Of a stretch of DNA of 64,000 bases, positions 22,437 to 34,523 are shown in pieces. Location: contig CM065392.1 of NCBI GenBank assembly GCA_033060915.1, positions 17,420,001 to 17,484,000 on the forward strand. Direction: 5' to 3'. Origin of the DNA: Euryodendron excelsum (lineage: Eukaryota > Streptophyta > Magnoliopsida > Ericales > Pentaphylacaceae). The position numbers were made by a program, and so were the translations under genes. Each line of letters starts with the position of its first letter. Within the stretch, counting starts at the first letter, position 1. The notes beneath the pieces were generated by a model. That model ran no database searches, was not told where the DNA came from, and saw only the letters and a program-made list of their open reading frames with translations.

Positions 22437-22525
22437 CAGTGATGCTTTGTGCCGAGTGATAATAGGATCCCTAGGTGGATGTTGTACTTTCTTGGGAGCA
22501 ATGTTGACTCAGTGCAAGGTGACTT

Positions 22526-22697
22526 CTGTAAAAAAAAGGAAAAGACAAAAACACAAGTCACAAGTTAGTTTTTGGTTTTTAGAGAATTTTATACAATGCG
22601 TGTCCTAGGGTTGCCCCTGCTTGAGAGGGAGACTAAACATGATGTATTGGCTCACTTTTGGAGATAGGGGATTTGCCCTTGTATGCAGATACCTTAC
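22526..22697 (-). other. Possible leader intron of element A
   Basis: In sense, a GTAAGG donor at 22697 and a TTTTTTTACAG acceptor ending at 22526 enclose 172 nt just upstream of the gag ATG. Element J has the same arrangement at the homologous place (55329-55489). Introns are known in Ogre, but between protease and reverse transcriptase. This one is an inference from splice-site matches. Confidence 0.45.
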
Positions 22698-23851
22698 CGT
22701 TAAGTAGGAACCTTCACTCATTCATGCATTCATTCATAAAAATAAAGGAGTACATTAAATTTTGGGTTTGAAATACAAAAGAATTGAAATACATTTTAAT
22801 AGGGGGAGGGGGAACATTTTCCTTTGGACTTTCACCTATCTACTTTTACAAAGGGAAACCCTAAACTACTCTTGAGTCTTCGGATTCGCCTTCCTTGGAT
22901 TTGATGTCGAGGAGGTCACTGAGAGACCTTGTTGATTGACTACCCCTTGTCTTCTTGACAACCCTATCTCCGTGAGCATAGAGGGATTGGGGCCCCTCTT
23001 ATGGAATGAATCGAGATGCATGCAATGAGTCCTTAGGGTTACATGGGAACCCTTAGGGTTTGGGTAGGTCTAATGCAAAGGAGAGTGACGTTGGTGTCAC
23101 TCTCAATGGGTTGATCATATGCATGAGAATGTAGTGACTTGAGTTACTTGGAACTCTTGTCTTGACATGGAATATTGAATGCATGAACATGAATATGCAA
23201 AAAGTATAAGGAAAGAAAGTACAATTGAAGTAAACATGCATGCATGAACAGTTAGACACGCATTATAACAGTATAAATACAAGCATTATAACAGCAGGTA
23301 TAAATGAAAGTAAGAGTAGTCACCCTTTCCTCCGTGATTTTGAAAACGGTGCTCGTGTCCTAAATCCGGCAGAGGTTCGGCTATACATGGTGTCTATATG
23401 AGTATGAGGTTGAGGGTTGACTAATGCGTCCTAAAAAGGCTCGGTCCCCGAATCTTCAAACCTAGGTCCACTCCCCAAGGTGGTGCCATGATTGGTTGGT
23501 GATCCGAGTGGGGGAACCATCAAGAGGCCGTAGGCGAAGAAACTGACACAACATCTTGCCCACAACCAATATACTGTTCCCTCTTTCTAACTAGAAAGGA
23601 CATATCAGGGTATGCAAGTATGCAGAATGCAAGTGCACATACAGTGTGTGTGTGATTTTTAAAAGTGGAGGAAAGGGCCCAACAACTCCCATTCATCCTG
23701 TACATCACATTCATGCAAAGCAGTTAATAATGTTTAAACATAAAGCGCACCTACAAAACAAAGATGCAAGTGTCAGTATGTGGATGACAAACATGAATAA
23801 ATGCATGTTTTTTTTTTGAAAACAATTTTGAAAATTTGGTTTTGAAGATTT

Positions 23852-23904
23852 AAAGTGAATAGGATTGAACCAAGTTAATTGAAGACTCTACATGGGTGAA
23901 GGGT
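23852..23904 (-). repeat. Leader arm of the U5-leader inverted repeat, element A
   Basis: AAAGTGAATAGGATTGAACC and the following 33 bases are a reverse-complement match, about 85% by eye, to 24403-24460 in the 5' LTR. The two arms flank the PBS. Confidence 0.8.
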
Positions 23905-23938
23905 AAAGAGACATGACTACGGCCTAACCCTCTAAGTG

Positions 23939-23956
23939 TCCCCAACGGAGTCGCCA
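23939..23956 (-). other. Primer-binding site of element A (tRNA-Arg type)
   Basis: Read on the - strand, TGGCGACTCCGTTGGGGA lies 2 nt after the ...GCGCGACA end of the 5' LTR. This is the tRNA-Arg-type PBS used in the Ogre/Tat lineage. Confidence 0.9.
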
Positions 23957-24402
23957 GCTGTCGCGCCCAGATTTTTCGCACTCGAGGAATACTCACACAA
24001 GCGGGAAAAATGCTATACTCTCTCGTTAGAACTCACCCTCCTAAAAAAATAAGTGCGACTAGGTTTGAATTGAAAATTGATTTGAATAAAGGGCTTTTGA
24101 AAAAGATTTGGAGTCGCCACCTAACTTGATTAAGGTGAGTTAGATCACCTAAAAACTAAGAGTAATCCGAAAACTACACTTAGGGTTTTTGAAAAAACAA
24201 TTTTGGAAAACATCCTCAAGAGAGGGTTTTTAAGAAAAACAAGTTGTTTGGCAACCTTTGGAAAACATTTAGCCCTTTTTAGAAAAATAACTATTTTTGG
24301 TCATTGAAATCAGTGATTCTAGGTTCAGAGGTTGGTTACGTGTAGGGAAGACGCACTAAGCTATCACCCTACCCCGCCCTTTCGGTACCTACATGTCAAT
24401 CT

Positions 24403-24460
24403 ACCCTAGATTCACCTATGAGAGTCTTTAATTAACCCATGTTCAATCCTATTTCACTTT
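24403..24460 (-). repeat. U5 arm of the U5-leader inverted repeat, element A
   Basis: Pairs with 23852-23904. The matching arm in element J is 53594-53650. Confidence 0.8.
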
Positions 24461-27400
24461 AGAAAAACAATGTTTGAAAAGAAACTAACATGATGCATGG
24501 TATGCAAGCGCAAAATAAGAGAGAATTGAAAAATAGATTTGAAAATGAATTTAAAAAGAATTTGATTTGAAAATAGATTTGAAGAGATAGAATTTGAAAT
24601 TGGAAAGTTTAAAAATTTAGAAATAGAAATTTGAAAATAGAAAGTTTGAAAGTAGATGGGAATTTGAGATTTGAAAAGATTTTGAAAACCACACCCATGA
24701 GGGTGGAATTGAAAGTTTAAAAGAATGTTGTGACCGCACCTATGAAGGTTGCCTACCTATCCCTTTGGGGGAATCAGGTCAGTCGTAGTTCAGACAAGAG
24801 TCCGATTGAAAATAGAAGAGTGGATTTGAAGAAGGAGATTGAATTAGAAATTGAATTCGATTTGGAATTGGAAGAGGAGATTGGAAATTAAAATTGAGAA
24901 AATTGGACTTTGATTTAAAAAGATAGATTTAGACTTGCTTTGAAAAAGAGAAAGATGAAGGTTTAGGAAACCTAGACTTAGGAAAAGCTTGACTCGACTT
25001 GGAAGGTTTAGGAGATTAGGAAAGGTTGGATTTAGGAAATTTTTGAATTAGGAAATGTTCGATTTAGGAAAGTTTCGAATTAGAAAAGTTTCATTTTTGG
25101 AAAGTTTTGAAATTAGGAAATTTTTAGGTTTAGGAAAGTTTTGAAATTGGAAAGTTTCGAGTTTAGAAAGTTTTCAAAAAAGAAAAGGTTTTCAGATTAG
25201 GAAAGTTCCCAAATTAGGAAAGTTTTGAAAATCGGAAAGTTTTGAATTTAGAAATGTTTTGAAAAAAAGGAAGTTTTGAATTTGGAAAGCTTTGAAAACA
25301 AGGAAGTTTTGAAAATAAGAAAATTTCGTTTTAGGAAAGGTTCGAAAAAGGAAAGTTTTCAGCTTAGGAAGTGTTTGAATTAAGAAAGTTTCAACTTAAG
25401 AAAGTCTTAAATTAAGAAATTTTTGAGTTTAGAAAAGCCTTAGATTTGGAAAGATTTGAAGTTTAAGAGAGTTTAGAATTTAGAAAGTTTTAGGTTTAGA
25501 AAAATTCAACTTAAGAAAGTTTCAAATTTAGAAAGTTTTGAATTTAGGAAGTTTAGAATTTTAGAAAGATTTGAAATTTAGAAAGTTTAGGATTTAGAAA
25601 GTTTTAGAGTTTGAATTTTAGAAAGGTTTGAATTTAGGAAAGGTTTGAATTTAGGAAAGGTTTGAAAGCTTATATTTGAAAAGTTAAGATTTGAAAAGAG
25701 GGTAGAATTAGGAAAGGGTTGGATTAGGAAAGATTTTTATGTTCAAGTTTTGGAAACTTAAGATTTAGGAAAGTGAAAGTTTAGGAAGGTTTCGAATTTA
25801 GGAAAGATTTGGATTTTGAAACTTAAGGAAAGATTTGAAGTTTAGGTTTAGGAAACTTATGGTTTAGGAAGGTATTGAATTAGGAAAGGTTTGGATTAAG
25901 AAGGGATTGGATTTGATTTCTAAAAGAGAAAGGTTGGATTTTATTTCCAAAAACGGAGGACGGGATCTAGTTTCCTAAACTGGGAGATTGGATTTGGGAA
26001 GGGTTTGAAAAGGGAGATTCTAGAAACCCTAGTTTTGGAAGTGTGAAATTTTAACATAGAAAAGAGGTTTTGGAAACATATATAGTTCGAATATGAAAAC
26101 AAGAGGTTTTGGAAACCTAGGTTTGGGGCAAACTTTGAAAATCATGCTTTTGGAAAGAAAATTTAGGGTTTCCTAATTGTGGGTTCTAGGGCTTGACTTG
26201 GGCTTCTTAAGGAAAGAGTTTTTGGAAAGTGCATTTTTGGAAACGAATGTTTTCTAGAAGGAAATCCTAGGGAGGAGGTTTTGGAAAGTGAATTTGGAGA
26301 GGGAGTTTTTGGAAAAAGATTTTAGGAAAGAGGGAGTTTTGGAAAGTGTGTTTTTAGAAATGTGTTTTTTGGAAAGAAGATCCTAGAGGAGAGTTTCTAG
26401 AAGAAAAATTTTGGGAAGAAAGTTTTTAGAAAGATTTTTGGAAAGAGTTTTTAGGAAGGTGAATCTAGGGAGTGTTTTTAGAGGTTGAATTTTGAGGAAA
26501 AGATTTTGGAGAGAGAATTTTGAAAAAGAGAGTTTTAAAAAAAATAGGTTTTGGAAGGGAGTTTTTGAAAACGATTTTGAAAAGGAGTGTTTTAGGAAAG
26601 TATGTTGAAAAAGATATTTTTAGGAAGAGATTTTTGAAGAGAGAGAGAGTTTAGAAGGATTAAAAACATCTCACTTTCCTAAAGCAATCCTAGCCATAAG
26701 AGGACCAGAACCACTTTAGGAAAGTGGTTTTGAAAACAAGGTTTGAAAATATAGACCAAAAGGTCACTTTTTATATAACACTTTCCTAAAGCAACCCCAG
26801 CCATGGAAAGGCTAGAATCACCCTAAGATTGTGATTTTGAAAACATGGTTTTGAAAAAGAGCTTTTGATGCAATTTTGAAAACAAGTTTGAAAACGATTT
26901 TTGAAAACAACTTTTTGAAAACGAATTTTGGAAGATGCAAGACTATGATATGCACAATGCAATTTGGGGTCGTGGACATACAAGGCTAAGGCTTCACCAC
27001 ATAATCAAGGGGGGCTGGACCCACGTGGTCTTTGGTTAGACTAGAAGAAAGCCCCCGACACGGTGACTCTCCAATAGTCCAATCCTACACATGGACCGGG
27101 AATCCCCTTGTTTCAAGCATGCAAAGAAAGGGGGGGGAAAGAGATGGGGGATTAAAATAGAGAAAACCCAAGTGGGTTGGAGAGAGAAGAGAGAGGGGGG
27201 AAGTGCAGAAAATTAAAGAGGGAGCCTACCTTGTATCTTGTTTATTTTGCGCGCCGTGCAGTCTTCGGTCTTCGATCTTCGGTCTTCAGTCTTGATCTTC
27301 ACCCTCAGTCTTCAAGGATTATCTTCAAGCTTTGAATGGCTATTCTTCAAGTCTTCGGAGAGTGGTTGAAGGCTAGTGTATGAGTGTATGGGGGAGTGTA

Positions 27401-27553
27401 TGAGTGTATAGGAGGCTAGGGTTTGTGTATAGTGGCTAGGGTTTGGAAAACCTAGGGAGGCTAGGGTTTTTGGAGGTGCTCGAGCTTTGTGTATCGAATT
27501 GTGTGATTTCTAGATTAAGTTTTTAGACCCCTTTCACGTTGAACGAGGCTCTG

Positions 27554-27561
27554 TATTTATA
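27554..27561 (-). promoter_or_regulatory. TATA box of the element A 5' LTR
   Basis: TATAAATA on the - strand within CTCTATAAATACAGAGCC, conserved at the same place in B (9098-9105), the A 3' LTR (13576-13583), C (30511-30518), H (42706-42713), F (46645-46652), I (50768-50775), K (59256-59263) and L (61607-61614). This marks the U3/R border: U3 is about 1.8 kb and R plus U5 about 3.6 kb. Confidence 0.8.
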
Positions 27562-27596
27562 GAGGGAACAAACCTGGCACCAGGGCAAAATTTATA

Positions 27597-27660
27597 CTGG
27601 CGCCACTAGTAGTGGCGCCAGGCCATTTTTTGGCTTGGCGCCACTATTAGTGGCGCCGGC
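27597..27660 (-). promoter_or_regulatory. Paired GGCGCC palindromes upstream of the LTR TATA box
   Basis: Two inverted repeats of the form TGGCGCCAC-spacer-GTGGCGCC, each about 23 bp, lie 35-110 bp upstream of the TATA box. All family LTRs in the window keep two or three of them, often with single transitions (for example 50651-50755, 59279-59386, 38326-38430). Spacing and symmetry suggest binding of a dimeric factor; the TTTGGCGCC form seen near 42770 resembles E2F sites. This is inference only. Confidence 0.5.
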
Positions 27661-29331
27661 CATTTAGGAAACAATTAAGGTCGGCAAGCAACGTATCTTT
27701 GACTAGATTTGGGCGCCTGTACTAGTGACTACCATGTAAACTTTAGCCTGGTTTCACTAGGAGTGACTCCGGAAAGTCCGGGAATGATTTGAAGGAGCCG
27801 GAGTGACCCGGAAGGCCAGAAAGGAGCAGGAACACTTAAAATAGTGTCCTGGAGGTATTTGACTTGAAAAGTGAGGATTGGATGCGTCGGAAAGGTTGAC
27901 CGAGCCTTTAGGGGCGAAACGGTCAACCGGACCAGAAAACTGCCGGGACAGACTCAAACTGTCCCGGAAGAAAGCTTGGGATCTGGAAACATTATTTAGA
28001 ATCTTCCCAGAGGTTGCCGGTTTGATACCCAGAGCCGGCGTGATCGGAAATGGAGACCGGCCTACCAGGGGCAAAACGGTCATTTTGTACCGGGTTTGCC
28101 GGAACTGACTCGGAATGGTCCGGAAAGGTAAAAGAAGATCGAGAACACTATAAAAAGTATTCTCAGGACATTACCAGTTTGATACCCAGAGCCGGTGTGG
28201 TCGAAGAAGGAGACCGGCCCTCTAGGGGCAAAACGGTCATTTTGCACCGGGTTGGCCGGAACTAACTCGGAATGGTCCGGAAAGGTAAAAGGAGGTCGAG
28301 AACACTATAAAAAGTATTCTCGGGACATTACCGGTTTGATACCCAGAGCCGGTGTGGTTCCCGAGGCGTTCGGATGCCTAGGGGCAAAATGGTCATCTTG
28401 ACCGAAAAGTCTCGAAAAAGGTCCTAAGGGTAGTCTGGTCATTTTTCACCGAAGTGAGCTAACAAACATGGGTATTGACCTAGGTTTTGAGTGCTTCCGC
28501 CACTCGGACGGGGTTGAGTATTTCCGCTACTCGGACGGGGTTGACGATTTGAGAGTATTTCCGCTACTCTAACGGTTCTGTGAGTATTTCCGCTACTCTA
28601 ACGGTTTTGCGAGTACTTCCGCTACTCTAACGGTTCTGTGAGTACTTCCGCTACTCTAACGGTTCTGTGAGTATTTCCGCTACTCTAACGGTTCTGTGAG
28701 CATTTCTGCTACTCCAACGGTTGAGTATTTCCGCTACTCTAGTGGTTGAGTATTTCCGCTACTCGGACGGCTCTGTGAGTATTTCCGCTACTCTAACGGT
28801 TGTGTGAGTAGTTTTGCTACTCGGATCGTCTCGAGGAATAAACTGTCTCGAGAGAGGGATTGGAAAGGGGTCTTACTGTCTCCAAAGAGACGTGCCTGGA
28901 TTGGAACCGTCTCGAGGGATAAACTGTCTCGAGAGAGGGATTGGAAAGGGGTCTTACCGACTCCGAAGAGATGTGCCTGGGTTTTGAGTGTTTCCGCCAC
29001 TCTAACGATGTGAGTGTTTCTGCCACTCTGACGGTTTTGTGAGTGTTTCCGCCACTCTGACGGTTTTGTGAGTAGTTTTGCTACTCGGACCGTCTCGAGG
29101 AATAAACTGTCTCGAGAAAGGGATTGGAATTGGAATAAGAAAGGACAATGCCCCTAAGGGCATTTTGGTCATTTTGCCTCTATTTGGGCCTGACAGGCCC
29201 GCGAAGCGATGGAAAGACGGAATTTGGACTAGAGGATTGGTTTCGATTGGAATATGTCCATAATGACTTGAAAACAAGTTTGGACGGAGTGTAGATTGCC
29301 GAGCGGTAAAAAATAGGGTGCTTACAGTGGG

Positions 29332-30184
29332 CTAACAGCCACTGGTGTTGACCTAGGTTTTGAGTGTTTCCGCCATTCTCACGGTGTGAGTATTTCCGCT
29401 ACTCTAACGGGTTTGTGAGTATTTCCGCTACTCTAACGGTTCTGTGAGTATTTCTGCTACTCTAACGGTTTTGTGGGTGTTTCCGCCACTCTAACGGTTT
29501 TGTGAGTAGTTTTGCTACTCAGACCGTCTCGAGGAATAAACTGTCTCGAGAGTGGGACTAGAAGGGGTCTTACCGTCTCCGAAGAGACGTGCCTGGATTG
29601 GAGCCGTCTCGAGGAATAAACTGTCTCGAGAGTGGGATTGGAAAAGGGTCTTACCGTCTCCGAAGAAACGTGCCTGGGTTTTGAGTGTTTCCGCCACTCT
29701 AACGGTTTTGTGAGTATTTCCGCTACTCTAACGGTTTTGTGAGTGTTTCCGCCACTCTAACGGTTCTGTGAGTAGTTTTGCTACTCAGACCGTCTCGAGG
29801 AATAAACTGTCTCGAGAGAGGGATTGGAAAGGGGTCTTACCATCTCCGAAGAGACGTGCTTGGATTGTGAGTGTTTCCGCCACTCTAACGGTTTTGTGAG
29901 TGTTTCTGCCACTCTAACGGTTCTATGAGTTGTTTTGCTACTCGGACCATCTCGTGGAATAAACTGTCTCGAGAGAGGGATTGGAATTGGAATAAGAAAG
30001 GACAATGCCCCTAAGGGCATTTTGGTCATTTTGCCTCTATTTGGGCCGAACAGGCCCGTGAAGCAATGGAAAGACGGAATTTGGACTTAGAGGGTTGGAT
30101 TCGATAGGAATATGCCCAAAATAACTTGAAAACAAGTCTGGACGGAGTGTAGACTGCCGAGCGGTCAAAAATGGGGTGCTTACA
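29332..30184 (-). mobile_element. Solo LTR B, right part (U3 start)
   Basis: Continues LTR B after element A. It contains a 30-bp array interleaved with three 75-80-bp units (about 29520-29660 and 29785-29860) and ends GGTGCTTACA at 30184, followed by the ATACC duplication. Confidence 0.92.
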
Positions 30185-30189
30185 ATACC

Positions 30190-33100
30190 TCTGGGACACT
30201 ATTTTGGGTGTTCCTACTCTTTTCCAGCCTTCCGGTCCATTCCCGATCCCTTAAATCATTCCCGGACTTTCTAGAGTGCCTAATGAAGCCAGGCTAAAAA
30301 TTGCATGGTAGTCACTAGTACAGGCACCCAAATCTAGTCAAAGATACGTTACCTGCCGACTTTAAACATTTCCTAAATGGCTGGCGCCATTAGTAGTGGT
30401 GCCAAGCCAAAAAATGGCCTGGTGCCACTCCTAGTGGGGCTAGTGTAATATTTGGCCTAGCGCCACTACAACAAGCGCCACTGCAACAGGCGCCACTGCA
30501 TTCCTCTCTCTATAAATACAGAGCCTCTTCCAGCATGCAAGAGGTCCGCAAACTCAGTCTAAAAATCATATATTTCGATATACAGAGCTCGTGTACTCCC
30601 TAAACCTTAGCTTCCCTAGGTTTTTCAAACCCTAGCCACCATACACTAAACCCTAGCCTCCTATACACTCATACACACCCCCATACACTTATACACTTGC
30701 CTCCAACCCTCCTTTGAAGACTTGAAGAGCTGCAATCTGAAGTTTGAAGATTGAAGACAACTCTTGAAGATTGAAGACGAAGATCAAGACAAAGACCGAA
30801 GACAAGCAAGGCGCGTAAAATAAACAAGACACAAGGTAGGCTTTCGTTTTACGTTTCAGCACTTCCCCCTCTCTCTTCTCTCTCCTAACCCACTTGGGTT
30901 TTCTCTATTTTAATCCCCCATCTCTTTCCCCCCCCCCCCCCCTTTCTTTGCATGCTTGAAACAAGGGACTCCCTGTCCATGTGTAGGATTAGACTATTGG
31001 AGGGTCACCATGTCGGGGGCTTTCCTTTAGGCTAACCGGAGACCACGTGGGTTCGGCCCCCTTGATTATGTGGTGAAGCCTTAACCTTGTATGTTCATGA
31101 CCCTAAATTTGTATTGTGCATATCATGATCTTGCATCTTCTAAAAATCGTTTTCAAACTCGTTTTCAAAACTTGCATTCAACTTGTTTTCAAAATTGCAA
31201 CAAAATCTCTTTTTCAAAACGTGTTTTCAAAATCACAATCCTAGGGTGATTCTAGCCTTTCCATGGCTAGGGTTGCTTTAAGAAAATGTAACATTTAAAG
31301 TGACCAATATGATCCATATTTTCAAATCATGTTGTTTTCAAAACCGCTTTCCTAAAGTGGTTCTAGCCCTCTTATGGTTAGAATTGCTTTAGGAAAGTGA
31401 GATGTTTTTACACCTTCTAAACACTCTATTTTCAAAAAACTCTTTTCCTAAAACCTCCTTTTTCAACGTGCTTTCTAAAAATTATTCTTTCCAAAGTTAT
31501 TTTCCAAAAATTCTCTTTTCAAATTCCTTTCCAAAATACTCTCCCCAAAATCCATTTTCCAAAACCGTTCCTCAAAAATCTTTCTAAAAACTCTCTTCCC
31601 AAAATCTTCCTTCTAGAAACTCCTCTCTAGGATTTCCTTCCAAAAAATTTGTTTTCAAAAACGCACTTTCCAAAAACTCCTCCTTAGGATTCTCTTCTAA
31701 AAATCTCTGTTCCCAAAAACACACTTTCCAAAAAAATTCTTTCCTTAGAGCCCAAGTTAAGCCCTAGAACTCACGATTAGGAAACCCTAATTTTCTTTCC
31801 AAAAACATGGTTTTCAAACTTGCCTTAAAACATAGGTTTCCAAAATCTTTATTTTTACATCCAAACTTTACATATTTCCAAAACCTATTTTCTACGTCAA
31901 AACTATAGTTTTTCAAATCTAGGGTCTCTAAAACTTCCTCTTCCAAATCCTTGTCAAATCCAACCTTCCCTTTAGGAAACCAAATCAAATCTTCCCTTTA
32001 GGAAATTAAATCCAATCTCCCCGTTTAGGAAACTAGATCCAATCCTCCGTTTTTAAAAACAAAATCAAATCTTCACTTTTAGAAACAAAATCCAATCCCT
32101 TGTTTTAGGAAATAGGAATCTTAACCCTTCCTAATCTAAATTTTTCCTAATCCAACATCTCTCTTAATCTCCTATTTTCCTAAACCTTAAGTTTTCAAAA
32201 CTTGAACATGAAAATCTTTCCTAAATTTTAAAACTTAACTTCCACATCCTTCCTAATTCTAAACTCAAACCTTTCCTAATCTTAAGACTCTCTAAATCTA
32301 AAACTTTCTAAATTCTAAACTTTCTTAAAACTTCAAATCTTTCCAAATCTAAAACTTTCTTATTCTCAAAACTTTCTTATTTTCAAAACTTCCTTATTTT
32401 CAAAACCTTTCATTTTTCAAAACCTTTCTTAAAATGAAACTTTCATAATTTGAAAACTTTCCTAATATTAAAACTTAACTAAATCGGACCTTTCCTAATT
32501 CAAAACTTTCCTAATTCCAAAACTTTCCTAAAATGACACTTTCCTAATCTGAATCTTTCCTAAATTCCAAGCCTTCTTAATCTTCCAAGTCTAATATTCA
32601 AGTCAATTCTTTTCTAAAATCTTTCCAAGTGAAGTCCAATCCTTCTTCTCTAAGTTTTTAAGTCTAGGTTTCCTAAAGCCAAGTCTTTCAAAATCAAATC
32701 TTTTTCAAATCTTCCAATCAAAGTTCAATCTCTCAATCTTCCAATCTAATTTTCAATTCAATCTCTTTCTTCCAATCAACTCTTCTATTCTCAATCAGAC
32801 TCTTATCCGAACTACGACTGACCTGATTCCTCCAAAAGGATACGTAGGCAACCCTCATGGGTGCGGTCACAATTTTTTCAAATTTCTAATTCCACAATCT
32901 TTTCAAATCTCCAATCTATTTTCAAATTTCTATTTTCAATTTTCAATTTCAATTTCCAAAATCTTGTTTCCAAATTCAAACTTCCATCTCTTTCTTTTCA
33001 AATCAAATCAGATCAAATTCTTTTCAAATCTATTTCTAAATCAACTCTCTTCTATTGCACTTACATATCATGCATCATGATAGTTTTTAAACATTATTTT

Positions 33101-33607
33101 TCTACGGTGGATAGGATTGAACATATGTTGGTTGAAGACTCTTATAGGTGAATCTAGGGTAGATTGACATGTAGGTACCGAAAGAGCGGGGTAGGGTGAT
33201 GGCTTAGTGCGTCTTCCCTACACGTAACCAACCTCTGAACCTAGGATCACTGATTTCAAAGACCAAAAATGGAGTTATTTTTCAAAAAAGGGCTAAATGT
33301 TTTCTAAAGATTGCTAAACAACCTGTTTTCCTAAAAAAACCCTCTCTTGAGAAGATATTTTCAAAAACCTTTTTCAAAAACCCTAAGTGTAGTCTTCGGA
33401 TTATTCTTAGTTTTTAGGTGACCTAACTCACCTTAATCAAGTTAGGTGGTGACTCCAAATCTGTTTCAAAAGCCCTTTAATCAAATCTATTTTCAATTCA
33501 AACTTAGTCGCACTCATTCTTCTAGGAGGGTGAGTTCTAACGAGAGAGTACATCATTTTTCCCGCTTGTATGTGTATTCATCGAGTGCGAAAAATCTGGG
33601 TGCGACA
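30190..33607 (+). mobile_element. Solo LTR C, right part
   Basis: Sense continuation of LTR C: GGCGCC motifs (30383-30505, several mutated), TATAAATA (30511-30518), AAACCCTAG motifs (about 30630-30660), a poly-C run of about 15 (30931-30945), the conserved block with CCACGTGG (31043-31050), G-poor sequence (about 31140-32800) and the conserved U5 end to GTGCGACA. The PBS-like decamer is mutated to TGGTGACTCC (about 33447). Confidence 0.92.
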
Positions 33608-33612
33608 ATGAA

Positions 33613-34498
33613 GACAAAGAGTCGCCTCATGACAACAAAAGTAAACGACTGAAGAATTGAATGAACAAAGAGCGAACTCCTGAAGATGAAGTGTCGCCTC
33701 ATAACAGAAGAAGCCAAAGATGTGAAAACAGATGAACAAGGAGTCACCTCATTGATATGAAGAGTGGACTCATGAAGTCAGTGATCAACATCTGGTAAAT
33801 GCAGAAGCAGAAAGTGTCGACTCCACAAACCTAGAGCCGACTCCTTGGATATAACAGCTAGTTTTCCTAACATTATAACGGATTGGACATGGATTAATGA
33901 AGCCCAACTACCTCCAATAGATGGAATCAATGCAAGGGTTTATATACTAGCCTTCAACTACTTTTATAACCAAGAATCAAGAGGAAGAAACTATAAGAGA
34001 CAATAATCATTGATCAACCTGATATTCTTGAACATTCTTCCTGCTTTATTCTTGTGAGCTCAGAATGTAAAATTTACTCTTGCTAGAGAGTTTGTGAGTT
34101 ACTTGTATACTTTTATACACTTGTAATTGAGAGTTTGAGAGTTCTCTTGTGAAAGCAAAGCTCTTGTAAGTTTGAATGGAGCTTGGACAAAACCACTTGG
34201 AGATTGAAGAGCTCGGTGAGGAGTTCTTGTATAGTGAGCTGAGCACTTTGTCAATCAGTAGCCCATCTTATAATAGGTGATTACATAGTGGAAGAAGACT
34301 TCAAGGAGGTCTTGGGGTGAGGATGTAGACCACGGTTTGTGGTTGAACCTCGGTAAATCTATGTCTCTCTTCTATTGCTCTGTTTTCTTTATTTCTTTTG
34401 ATTACACTGCTTAGATTAATTTTAATTAATCTTAACTAGCATTAATCTTCGAAAAACCCAATTCACCCCCCCCTCTTGGGTTGCCTTTTGGACCAACA
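33613..34498 (+). mobile_element. 3' LTR of element D, right part
   Basis: Continues the tandem repeat of about 70 bp up to about 33850. A TTTATATAC box (about 33940) and a R/U5-like stretch follow, ending ACCCAATTCACCCCCCCCTC...GGACCAACA at 34498. C-rich ends of this form are typical of Sirevirus-type LTRs. The partner target duplication should be GGGTG (34499-34503), but the other end is outside the window. Confidence 0.75.
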
Positions 34499-34523
34499 GG
34501 GTGAATAGACATGTAGGTACCGC
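34499..34523 (+). mobile_element. LTR E, short internal piece
   Basis: 25 bp of a sense LTR (GGGTGAATAGACATGTAGGT and on) caught between element D and solo LTR F. It corresponds to the U5 sequence at about 53637-53665 and continues at 48328. Confidence 0.7.
34519..34523. repeat. Target-site duplication of solo LTR F (ACCGC / ACCAC)
   Basis: ACCGC at 34519-34523 corresponds to ACCAC at 48323-48327, differing by one G-to-A transition. Confidence 0.75.

Larger units (their letters stand above)
22437..23938 (-). other. 5' leader of element A
   Basis: About 1.5 kb between PBS and gag, with no credible gene. It is recognisably homologous along its length to the leader of element J (54116-55492), for example the stretch around the antisense of ACCTCTGCCGGATTTAGGAC near 23360. 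It carries one arm of an inverted repeat with U5 (23852-23904) and a possible intron near its 3' end. Confidence 0.8.
10006..29326 (-). mobile_element. Element A: full-length 19.3-kb Ogre/Tat-type element without pol
   Basis: Complete element on the - strand with exact GTGGG duplications. In sense order: 5' LTR 23959-29326, PBS 23939-23956, leader to 22437, gag 22436-20430, non-coding 20429-18507, an opposite-strand PMD gene 18506-15546, polypurine tract 15369-15346, and 3' LTR 15345-10006. No protease, reverse transcriptase, RNase H or integrase motif can be found between gag and the 3' LTR, so it depends on proteins made elsewhere. The two LTRs (5340 and 5368 bp) differ by only a few percent by eye, so this is the youngest layer of its nest. 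Extra antisense ORFs between pol and the 3' LTR are known in the Ogre/Tat lineage. Confidence 0.93.
23959..29326 (-). mobile_element. 5' LTR of element A
   Basis: 5368 bp from TGTCGCGCCC (23959) to GGTGCTTACA (29326), antisense. Sense-order landmarks: 75-80-bp units at 29095-29120 and 28833-28985; 30-bp array at 28485-28830; 145-bp repeats at about 27980-28370; GGCGCC palindromes at 27597-27660; TATAAATA at 27554-27561; conserved block with G-box (27021-27028); G-poor stretch at about 24820-26700; conserved U5 end. A PBS-like decamer (24110-24119) lies 153 nt before the real PBS. In the + direction, poly-G near 27130 varies among copies. Confidence 0.95.
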
